Assembly: GCA_947493005.1 (NCBI GenBank)
Contig: CANLOY010000005.1
Span: 186,001-250,000, forward strand
Direction of reading: 5' to 3'
Length of the DNA stretch: 64,000 nt
Source: an uncultured Roseivirga sp.
GTDB lineage: Bacteria > Bacteroidota > Bacteroidia > Cytophagales > Cyclobacteriaceae
Shown here piece after piece: positions 10,706-19,800 of the stretch. Position 1 is the first letter of the stretch, and each line of letters starts with the position of its first letter. Under the pieces are notes generated by a model, which was not told the DNA's origin, ran no database searches, and saw only the letters and a program-made list of their open reading frames with translations. Position numbers and translations under genes: made by a program.

Positions 10706-11031
10706 TAAAATGAAGGTTTGTTAGTTACCAGTTTGTTCCACATTGCCTGACGAGTTTCTTGTACATGGTGCACATTCCCGTATCCCTTGGCCGTTAGATT
10801 GTAGAGCCGTTTGCTTCTTCCACCTCGTTTGTCCGAAGCCCCTCCCATGGCAGACTTCAACAGTCCTTTCTTTTCAAGTCTGTAAAGAATAGTGTGTATG
10901 GTACCCAATGACCAATTTGAACCAGCCTGATCTTTGATTTCTTTTTGGATGCCATAAGCATATGCTTCAGGTTCAAGGCTGCCCACACTTAAAAGCACAA
11001 TTTCTTCCTGACTACTAATGGTTTCTTGTGT
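10705..11031 (-). CDS. PadR family transcriptional regulator
   Basis: LLSVGSLEPEAYAYGIQKEI...WSLGTIHTILYRLEKKGLLKS; abuts the permease gene. Confidence 0.9.
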   Translation of the reverse strand, partial: TQETISSQEEIVLLSVGSLEPEAYAYGIQKEIKDQAGSNWSLGTIHTILYRLEKKGLLKSAMGGASDKRGGRSKRLYNLTAKGYGNVHHVQETRQAMWNKLVTNKPSF

Positions 11032-11160
11032 CATGAATTGATTTGTTCTCTGATTACAAAACAAATAATATCAATATTGACGAAAACTACTAAGTGAAGG
11101 TTATCTTTTCTTATTTGTTGTAGTCATTAATGACAAATACTCCAAGGCTACCGAAGCTTT

Positions 11161-12165
11161 TTAATTACTCATAGAAACCAATACTCTTCTTTCACCTTTG
11201 AAAGGCATTCTGCCATGTGAAATGAGCATGTTGTCAACTATGAGAAAATCACCACGTTGCCACTTTGGCTTGACACACAGTTTGTCTGTGGTGTCATGAA
11301 TGGTTTGGAGGTCTTCTAAGGAAATAGAAGAACCATCTCCATGGCAACAATGTTGAGGAAATGCTAATTCATTTCCTTTGTAAAGTAGTTTTATAGCATC
11401 ATAAAGCTCTTTACCCAAGCTTGAGGCATGAAACTGATCTGCCTGATTAAACCATATCTTTTCACCAGTATCAGGGTGGTTTTTAATGGCGTCACGTTGT
11501 TGTTCAATGTGTAATTGACCGTCATCATTCCAGTGAAAAATGGCGTTTTCATTTTCTAGAATTTCATTGACTTTGTTTTTGTCACTGGTCTCAAAAGTTT
11601 CTTGCCATGAAACACCAAGTCCATTACCTCCATGTAGATTTCGGATGTATTTTAAGCCTTTATTTCTCCACCTGTTTATCAGGTCTTTAGGAAGAATTTC
11701 TAAAATCTTCCTGCAATCAGCTAAAGGAGTTTCTCCACCTTCTTCGGCCGGAGTTATACAACAGAAGTATAGTTTCCGGGGCCATTTATATGCGTAAGAC
11801 AATTCATTGTGCAGTGTAATAAAAGCTTCGCTAGGAAATTCAGTTGAAGTGTAAACCCCTTTGCCTAGAGATGTTCTTGGAGAATTACCATCAATATAGG
11901 CCATCTTTGCGGGGACTAATTTATCTACGACAGTTTCAAACTCAGATTCACTATTAATATTAAAACCGCGAAAAAGAATTGCTCCAAATATGTTAAGCTC
12001 TTTCCTCAGGTCTGGATTAGACTTTACGAAATCCACTAAGTGTTGTGGAGAGCCCTCCTCTTCGTTGGCCTGGTAGGTTACAGGAAGGTGCTCTTTAGAT
12101 AAGAAGTACTTCTGCATGGTATTGGTGTTTGGGAATTGATAATTGAAATAGTGTGACATACTCAA
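11161..12165 (-). CDS. TauD/TfdA-family Fe(II)/2-oxoglutarate dioxygenase, SyrP-like
   Basis: HNELSYAYKWP HxE motif; AEEGGETPLADCRKIL; distal His in SHGRMPFKGERRVLV; paralog of 32954-33925. Confidence 0.88.
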   Translation of the reverse strand: MSMSHYFNYQFPNTNTMQKYFLSKEHLPVTYQANEEEGSPQHLVDFVKSNPDLRKELNIFGAILFRGFNINSESEFETVVDKLVPAKMAYIDGNSPRTSLGKGVYTSTEFPSEAFITLHNELSYAYKWPRKLYFCCITPAEEGGETPLADCRKILEILPKDLINRWRNKGLKYIRNLHGGNGLGVSWQETFETSDKNKVNEILENENAIFHWNDDGQLHIEQQRDAIKNHPDTGEKIWFNQADQFHASSLGKELYDAIKLLYKGNELAFPQHCCHGDGSSISLEDLQTIHDTTDKLCVKPKWQRGDFLIVDNMLISHGRMPFKGERRVLVSMSN

Positions 12166-12234
12166 TCGAACATGAGATGGAGAACAATGGCTTAAATTGG
12201 ATATTATGCAGTTTTACGCTCATGATTTGATCAG

Positions 12235-13149
12235 TTAATTACCTTCTGACTTATTCTCCTCTTTTGATTTGTCCACTTCTCCATTAAGTATAATGGGCAA
12301 ATCTTTATCAGTACCGAGTACTACTAATTTAGTATTGGGTGATTGAGCAAGTTTTTCTGTTGCTTCCAGGCCTCGCCATTGTAAGATTGAAATTTTAGAA
12401 ATTTTATTAAAAGACTCAATTCCAGCTGCTTCAATTTGTTTTCTGATTGCTTCTTGCCTTTCACGTTTTAGAATGTAGTCATATGTCAGGTACTGTTGTT
12501 CTGCTATGATTTTCTCTTCTATGGTTTTTGCGACTTGGGTAGGTAGCCGGATGTTGGTGATAAACAAGTCTTCAAAGATGATATATTCTTCTCCTTTTTC
12601 CCCACTTGCCAAATATGGGTCTACCAGTATTTGCTTGTTTAGTCCATGTAGTACTGATTTAGATAAGGAATCCTGAATTTCTACCCTGTCTGTTGTATAA
12701 AGCCCTTCCAGGTCATAACTACTAATTGCATTCTTTGTCTGAGCTTTGACCTCTGGTAGTACTACTTTCTCAAAGTAATCTGGGCCTATGTATTTGTGCA
12801 TAATACCCAATGTTTTGACATTAGGACTATACCGCATAGAAACGGCTGTTTCTACCATCAAACCATCTTTTGTAAGTACTGAGAAGTATTCGCTTTTTTC
12901 CTGTAACCTGACGTCATAAATGTACATGATGTCCCATGGAGCTACAATATGAAGGCCTTCCTTGTAATGTTTATCAGTTACAGTTCCTTCTCCAAACCTC
13001 TTGAAAAGAACCCCTGCTTCACCTGGGTAAACAACGATTAATACTTTGGGAGCGAAAAAAACTGCTATTAAAAGCAATGTCATGAAAATGATCATGAAAA
13101 TTAAAAGTCGCCTTCTTAGCCATTCCTTGACTTTTTTCAGTTTAGCCAT
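12235..13149 (-). CDS. SPFH/band-7 (prohibitin-like) membrane protein
   Basis: N-terminal TM; YPGEAGVLFKRFGEGTVTDKHYKEGLHIVAPWDIMYIYDVRLQEKSE. Confidence 0.88.
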   Translation of the reverse strand: MAKLKKVKEWLRRRLLIFMIIFMTLLLIAVFFAPKVLIVVYPGEAGVLFKRFGEGTVTDKHYKEGLHIVAPWDIMYIYDVRLQEKSEYFSVLTKDGLMVETAVSMRYSPNVKTLGIMHKYIGPDYFEKVVLPEVKAQTKNAISSYDLEGLYTTDRVEIQDSLSKSVLHGLNKQILVDPYLASGEKGEEYIIFEDLFITNIRLPTQVAKTIEEKIIAEQQYLTYDYILKRERQEAIRKQIEAAGIESFNKISKISILQWRGLEATEKLAQSPNTKLVVLGTDKDLPIILNGEVDKSKEENKSEGN

Positions 13150-14797
13150 TCTTGTTTGGGTTTAGCGAACTTAGTTGACCATCCTGAAGTCTATAGCAAG
13201 CGTCTGCCAGATGGAAGTACTCATTATCATGTGTCACCATAATCACTGTTTTTCCCTGCGCCTTGAGCTGCGATAGGATTTCAGTGTAAAAGAATTTCTT
13301 AAAGACAGGGTCCTGATCAGCCGCTATTTCATCAAATATGTATAAAGGTTTGTCCTCTAAGAGAGAGATGACCAGAGCCAACCTTTTTCTTTGACCAGTA
13401 GAGAGGTTTAGGTTTGAAATCTTGCCATCCACAATTTCAGTTTTGTTATGTATCTGCATTAGCTCCAGCAGTTCATCTATCTGTTCCTGTTGTACTTCAG
13501 GTAGACCGAACAGGCGTTCGAATAGATGAAAATCGGTAAGTACAATACCAAGCATTTCTCTGTATCTCTGATAGTTTCCACTCGATACCTTTACTTTGTC
13601 AACTAGTATTTTACCGGCTTTGGGATAATATAGACCACAAAGTAACTTTAGCAGGGTTGATTTACCAGCTCCATTGCCTCCTGTAATAAACACGGCTTGC
13701 CCTTTGTTGATGGTGAGATTTATAGGACCGACAATAAAGCCATCCGTATCATATTTTCTCTGATATTGATATTCAATACCTTCCATCTTCACTGCATGTT
13801 CAAATGTCAGAGGTCTATAGTCGGAGATTTCCTTCTCAATTTCTTTCTGTTCTACTGGTTGATTAAGCTGACCTTCTATTTTTCTTTCAAGGTTGGCAAT
13901 ATTCATTGCTGAAGCATTGGACTCTACAACTTTTGGAATAGCACTAATGAGACCTTCTAATGGCCCCAAAATAAAAAGTATAGCTGCCGAAATTTTTACT
14001 ACAGATTTGTCAGGATGATGCTCATAGGCTGGAATAATAAAAATGATTGCCATTAGCAGTAGGTAAAAAAGAAAGCGAGAGATTAGGTTGCTATTGACCA
14101 TAGAAAACATGGCTTTAACATGAAGGTTGCTTGCTTCCTTTGTGATTTCCTTGAAAAATTGAAAAGCACCATTACTCTTTTGCGAGTTGACCTTTACTTC
14201 CTTAAAACCTAGTAAAAACCCATTTAACATGCTCAGAAACTCGTTTTGCTTTTGAGATGCCTGGGAATAAATTTTTCCGGTAACTTCTGCAGTCCTGTAA
14301 AAACTGAGCGCGCCAAGTACAATCACTCCAATGATTACTGCCAACGCCTTAACAGACATGAAACCAATATAAATGAATGAAAAAAGTACCAACAGTGCAG
14401 ATTGGAAAGCACGAACCATTGTTTCAATAGACTGCGAAATGGTCAATGCATCAGAAGTAACCCTTCCATAAACATCAGATTGACCTAACTCCTCGATGGT
14501 TTGAAGCTCTGAGCGTCTTATTTTATTGATAATGCGTATCCGGATTTTTCGAATAATCCGTTCAATCTGTTGTGAACTCTTACGTTGGACATACCAATTG
14601 GAAAGTAGGTATAGGCCTACGCAAATCAAACAAGCAATAAAGAGGTAGGAATTATCTTTCCCTGTAGAATCGTTTTCGGCTGCCTGGTTGATAATAATTA
14701 ATAATGCACTATTACTGATGCCAGAGGTCAGTGCTACTGCCACCAATATGTAGATGTTATTTTCTGACTCCTCCCGGAGCATTTCAATTATCTTCAT
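13142..14797 (-). CDS. Cyclic-peptide export ABC transporter (SyrD/PvdE-like, fused TM and ATPase)
   Basis: TM half; FITGGNGAGKSTLLKLLCGLYYPKAGKI Walker A; LNLSTGQRKRLALVISLLEDKPLYIFDEIAADQDP. Confidence 0.88.
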   Translation of the reverse strand: MKIIEMLREESENNIYILVAVALTSGISNSALLIIINQAAENDSTGKDNSYLFIACLICVGLYLLSNWYVQRKSSQQIERIIRKIRIRIINKIRRSELQTIEELGQSDVYGRVTSDALTISQSIETMVRAFQSALLVLFSFIYIGFMSVKALAVIIGVIVLGALSFYRTAEVTGKIYSQASQKQNEFLSMLNGFLLGFKEVKVNSQKSNGAFQFFKEITKEASNLHVKAMFSMVNSNLISRFLFYLLLMAIIFIIPAYEHHPDKSVVKISAAILFILGPLEGLISAIPKVVESNASAMNIANLERKIEGQLNQPVEQKEIEKEISDYRPLTFEHAVKMEGIEYQYQRKYDTDGFIVGPINLTINKGQAVFITGGNGAGKSTLLKLLCGLYYPKAGKILVDKVKVSSGNYQRYREMLGIVLTDFHLFERLFGLPEVQQEQIDELLELMQIHNKTEIVDGKISNLNLSTGQRKRLALVISLLEDKPLYIFDEIAADQDPVFKKFFYTEILSQLKAQGKTVIMVTHDNEYFHLADACYRLQDGQLSSLNPNKNG

Positions 14798-14851
14798 TTC
14801 TATAATCTATTGGGACAAAACAGAATGACTTTTGAAGATTAAAAACACCTG

Positions 14852-15013
14852 TTAATGACTTTTAGTAAAAAGAACCCCAACTACCGCTACGATTAAGGGT
14901 GTTAAAAGAAGACAAAGGACAAACATTAGAATAAACCCTCCATTTCTGTTCTTTAGTAACACCGCAATAATTAAACTAAGTAGTAGATAAGCTGTAATTC
15001 CGAAGATTAGCAT
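14852..15013 (-). CDS. Small membrane protein, unknown (start at internal Met MLIFGITAYLL preferred)
   Basis: Two hydrophobic segments LIFGITAYLLLSLIIAVLLKNRNGGFILMFVLCLLLTPLIVAVVGVLF; longer ORF would run through a strong hairpin. Confidence 0.5.
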   Translation of the reverse strand: MLIFGITAYLLLSLIIAVLLKNRNGGFILMFVLCLLLTPLIVAVVGVLFTKSH

Positions 15014-15063
15014 GAAGTTGTATCTGTTTGTGTGAGTATTGGTTCCTATTAATCTTTTACATA

Positions 15064-15095
15064 GAAACCTAATGCCTTTAATGGCATTAGGTTTC
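15064..15095 (-). other. Perfect 13-bp stem hairpin in the intergenic stretch between two minus-strand genes
   Basis: GAAACCTAATGCC-TTTAAT-GGCATTAGGTTTC; no clear T-tract either side. Confidence 0.75.
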
Positions 15096-15148
15096 AGTAT
15101 TAATAACATTCATTGTGTTTAGAACTATCGAATAGGTCTATTGTATAA

Positions 15149-15670
15149 TTAGTCTGCTTTTTCTTCGAAGTGTAGCTTGTAAGCTTCTTTGGCTTCTGCA
15201 GGATCAAAATTCAAAAGAGTCTCTCCTGAGGCAAAATGCGAATGAAATACTTTCCCTACAGCATATGTTGAAGCAGCATAATAACCTGGAGATGCCACCA
15301 TACTAATAGCGGTACCAATTCCTGGAATTATTTTTAGCAAGCTACTACCTGCAGTTGCTATAGAACCAGAAGGTAGAGTTGTCGCCATAGACGAAATGGC
15401 TAATTTCAATGCGCTGTCTGATAATTTTCCAACATTGTGCTGCTTACTGATACTATGTACCATTTTAATCTGTATGCCTGCCAATGCAGCTAGATCAAGT
15501 GTAGGCACAGGTACCAATGCAGCTGCAGCTGCAATGGCTGAATACTTTTTAATGATTGCCTGAACTGCTTCCTCATCGTGCTGATTAATTTGACTTTGGT
15601 TTGTACTCTTTTTATTAGCTGCTGCTTTGGTTTTAGGAGCAGTCTGTGTTTTCTGAGTTGAACTTTCCAT
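15149..15670 (-). CDS. DUF697-type (YcjF/GTPase-associated) membrane protein
   Basis: EEAVQAIIKKYSAIAAAAALVPVPTLDLAALAGIQIKMVHSISKQHNV...IPGIGTAISMVASPGYYAASTYAVG. Confidence 0.8.
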   Translation of the reverse strand: MESSTQKTQTAPKTKAAANKKSTNQSQINQHDEEAVQAIIKKYSAIAAAAALVPVPTLDLAALAGIQIKMVHSISKQHNVGKLSDSALKLAISSMATTLPSGSIATAGSSLLKIIPGIGTAISMVASPGYYAASTYAVGKVFHSHFASGETLLNFDPAEAKEAYKLHFEEKAD

Positions 15671-15940
15671 TATTAAATATTTTTAGTATGTGATTTGACA
15701 TCCCTTCTTAGTAGGAATAGAAAATTTTTGATATGAATGTAGACCACCGCTGAGTGGTTTAAAAAAAAATGTGACAGCGCTTCAATAAATCAGGGTAACA
15801 GGGATTAGACATGGGGTGAGCAATTTCTGAAACCTCAAACATATTGAATTCAGAACCATACAGATTAGAGCTTCTTTAAGCTGAATGAGCAAGGTTTTGT
15901 CCTCTTATTCAATGTGTTAGCACTTTCAATAAGGCTGCTA

Positions 15941-15998
15941 TTGTCCTAACCTCCACACGCTTTGGTCTGATCCGGCCTCTTGTTCTCAGCTAATTTTC
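15941..15998 (+). promoter_or_regulatory. Candidate LytTR-type direct-repeat operator + -7 element (P1, 110-aa gene)
   Basis: TTGTCCTAA-N13-TGGTCTGAT-N19-TAATTTTC; same geometry as 16740 and 34730. Confidence 0.6.
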
Positions 15999-16146
15999 GG
16001 AAGTCAAACAATGAAATAATTGTTCGGCAAATCAAAAGCTTTTGAGGTGGAGCAGCACCCACTTTAAAAAACGATCCTTCCTTTTGGGTAAAAAAATGGA
16101 GGCGGAAAACCGAAAAGCCTTACGAGTAGGTAGCTAAATTTTAAAA

Positions 16147-16479
16147 ATGTCAAACTATCAATTAACTGCTGCAGATGCAGCAAATCTTGCGAATAATATC
16201 AGTGGATCGAAAAGTTTTGGACCATTAACAATCAATTATGACCTGGACTTGTCCATACCTCAACTAACGGTAAACGCAAGTATCTATGGAACATCCATTG
16301 GGCATGTTGTAATTAACAAAGACAATCCATCGGCTACCTTAGGTGGAAGCGTGGGTATTGCCAAAGCTGAGGTTGGACTTACTGCTAACTTCGATGCTCA
16401 GGAATTAGATTATTCTGTAGATGTAGAGGTTTTGGGAAGCACTGTTTACAAAGGCAGTGGTAAACTATTCTCCTGGTAA
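16147..16479 (+). CDS. Small uncharacterised, probably beta-rich protein
   Basis: 110-aa ORF with no signal peptide or known motif: MSNYQLTAADAANLANNISGSKSFGPLTINYDLDLSIPQLTVNAS... Confidence 0.7.
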   Translation: MSNYQLTAADAANLANNISGSKSFGPLTINYDLDLSIPQLTVNASIYGTSIGHVVINKDNPSATLGGSVGIAKAEVGLTANFDAQELDYSVDVEVLGSTVYKGSGKLFSW

Positions 16480-16739
16480 GGTGAAAGGGAACTCTGATAC
16501 TACTTTAAATGAGGTGTCCTCAAATGACAACAACTATTTTAAAATTGGTTGTCTAACATCGTAGCTGAAGTACCAGAGCTGGTTGGTAATCATTATTGGT
16601 TGCTGACCAGCTAATTATTTACGCATTGTTTCTTCACACTTTTTGCTTTTAGGTCATTCCTAGCAAGTAAGCATATTCTTCAGCTTCTTTTGTCCGAGTA
16701 AGATTGTTGAACTTTTAAAATTTTCTTTGGACTTAACTA

Positions 16740-16797
16740 TTGTCCGAATAGCCGCACATAATCGTCTGGTTCAGCCTCCGGGTCACACCTAGCTTCG
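16740..16797 (+). promoter_or_regulatory. Candidate LytTR-type direct-repeat operator + -7 element (P2, NRPS)
   Basis: TTGTCCGAA-N13-TCGTCTGGT-N19-TAGCTTCG. Confidence 0.6.
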
Positions 16798-16857
16798 TCA
16801 GTGAAATATTGATAGCACAAAGTTATGGTTTGTGTTGTCGTCAACCCTGAAATTTGT

Positions 16858-19800
16858 ATGTCAGAAAATCCTCAAACCAAAGACACTGCTGACGAACTCA
16901 GCCCTCTAACTGCTAACCAGAAAGCCATTTGGCTTGAACAAAAACTATATCCTGATAGCCCTTTGTACAACATTGGTGGATATTCGATAATAGAAGGTGA
17001 AATCAATGAAGAAGCCTTTAAAAATGCTGCTACGATTTTGGTTTGTGAAACCGATGCTCTTCGAATAAGGACAAGAGAAATAGATGGACAGGCTTTTCAG
17101 GAATTTGTTGATGTACCCGGTTATGAGATACCGATCCTTGATTTTTCAGAAGATAAGGATTCTTATCAAGAGGCAATGTCCTGGATGAAGTCGGATTTTG
17201 GTGAGCCAATCAGTCTGAGTCAAAAGGAATTGTTTGTGTTCAGATTAATCAAACTGAATACTCAGCATTATATATGGTATACCAAGTTTCATCACATTAT
17301 CATTGATGGTTTTGGTATCTCTTTATTTGCTAACCGACAGGCAGAAATCTACAATGAAATACTGACAGGAGAAGAGCAACCGACTAAGGGATATTATTCC
17401 TACGAAACCTATGTCGAGTTTGATGCTCAATATCGGAAATCGGCAAGCTTTGATCAAGATATGGCTTATTGGATGGGTAAGTTTGAAACACTTCCAGAGC
17501 CCTTAGTGCCTGATTTGAAAAATGTTTCTATAGAAGGAACTCCACCTAAAGAAACTGTTCGAATAAGCCGAAGCCTTTTTGATAAGCTTGTACTTCTATG
17601 TACCGACCAAAGGGTGTCTGTCTTTCATTATTTTCTGGCAGTTTTATATGTCTATTTCTCTAAGTTCTACCAAAAGAAGGATTGGGTTATTGGTTTGCCA
17701 ATTCTAAACAGGAGTAGCTTTAAACATAAACGAACGATAGGGATGTTCACAGGAAATATTCCACTGAGGCTAGACACACCCGATGACAATACTTTGGTTG
17801 GCTTAATGCGGTTGATAAGGAGCGAATTAAGTGAAAGTTATAGGTACCAAAAGTTCCCATTTGATGAATTAACTAGAGCAATAAACCTTATTGGAAAGGA
17901 CCGTCAACGCTTATTTGATATCTCCTTTTCTTATGAAAAGCATACTTATGCAATGACCTTTGACGGAGCTCCAACAAAGACCATCCCCCTGTCTGGAGGT
18001 ACTGGTTTTGACCCTTTGGCAGTCTTTGTGAGAGAGTTTGAAGACGATGAATGGATTGATATTGACTTCAGTTATAGTCCGGCTTATTTCAAGCAATCAG
18101 AGGTGTCCAGGATGATCTCTCATTTCAAATACCTTGTTGAAAACCTTTCTAAAGACCTTAATCAGGAAATTCAGGATATTTCGATTTTACCTGAAAGGGA
18201 AAAGAAGAACTTGCTTCTGGACTTTAATAAAACAGAGGTTACTTATGGCAAGGACAAAACAATTGTCCAATTGTTCGAAGAACAGGTAATAAAAACTTCT
18301 GATGCTATAGCTGTAGTATTCAAAGAGAGCCAACTAACATATAGTGAGGTTAACGCTAAAGCCAATGCACTAGCACATTTTCTAATAGAAAATGAGTCGA
18401 TTGAAAAAGGAAAGATTGTAGGAGTTTTACAAGAGCGTAGCGAATGGATGCTGGTGAGTATACTCGGTATTTTGAAGGCTGGAGCTGCTTACCTTCCCAT
18501 AGATCCGGATTATCCAGAAGAACGTGTACGCTATGTTATTGAAGATAGTGGAACTTCGATAGTATTGTCGGAAGAAAAATTTACCTACCACAAAGAGCAG
18601 GATAGTAAGGTTTCGATAATTGATGTCAGAACAGTATCTCATGCTAATACTGACAATCCTGTTTTGTCAGCAGACCCTGATGATCTGGCTTATGTAATCT
18701 ATACCTCAGGGTCTACCGGTAAGCCGAAAGGCGTGATGGTAGAACACGGTAATGTAGTCAATTTCTTTGCTGGAATTGACAATAAAATCCCAGTTAGTAA
18801 CAGCCAGAATACTCTATTGGCAGTCACGACTATATCGTTTGATATATCCGTTTTGGAGTTGTTGTGGACACTTACCAGTGGTTTTAAAGTGGTCATTAAA
18901 CCTTCCCAAAACCAAAATTCTTCAAGAGACACTAAAGCCCTATCTACCAGGAAAGTGGATTTTAGTCTATTCTATTTTGCTAGTGAAGTAGATGTTGAGA
19001 ATAAGTACAGATTGCTTTTAGAAGGAGCCAGGTTTGCTGATGAGAATGGTTTTTCAGCGGTTTGGACCCCAGAGAGGCACTTCCATGAGTTTGGTGGAAT
19101 CTATCCTAACCCTTCTGTCACCGGAGCAGCAATAGCCACAATAACTGAAAATATTCAGATTAGATCGGGTAGTTGTGTCCTACCAATACATAACCCGATC
19201 AGAGTGGTAGAAGAATGGTCAGTAGTTGACAACCTTTCTGACGGCAGAGTGGGTATGTCCTTTGCCTCAGGCTGGGTACAAAACGACTTTCTGGCATTTT
19301 CTCCCAATGGTTTCGATGTTAGAAAGCAAACCATGCAGGATGGTATAGAAACTGTAAAAAAACTTTGGGCCGGTGAATCAATACAATTAGAGAATCCAAA
19401 TGGGCCTGATGCAAAGGTGAAGATTTATCCCCAGCCGATTCAACCTGAACTTCCTATATGGGTTACTGCTGCGGGAAGCCCTGAAACTTTCAGGATGGCT
19501 GGGGACTCTGGTGCTTATTTGCTTACTCATTTATTAGGGCAGACTATTGAAGAGCTTGGTGAAAAGATTGCGATTTATCGAGCTGCTAGAAAAGAGGCGG
19601 GATATATAGGTGAAGGGCATGTAACCTTAATGATTCACACGTTTGTTGACGAAGATATTGAACGAGTAAGGGAAGAAGTCAGAGCACCATTTCGGAATTA
19701 TATAAAAAGCTCTACCGGTTTAATGCGAATGGTTGCAAAATCTATGGGGCAAGACCCCGATACGCTGAAAGGTGAAAATCTTGAGGCACTATTGGACCAT

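Noticed and set aside
10820-10840. TTTGTCCGAA within the PadR coding sequence
   Set aside because: Coding, no partner half-site; shows the single half-site alone is not specific.
14810-14818. TTGTCCCAA (minus strand) just upstream of the exporter start codon as another operator
   Set aside because: Only 13 bp from the ATG, no 22-bp partner, no -7 element at the expected spacing.
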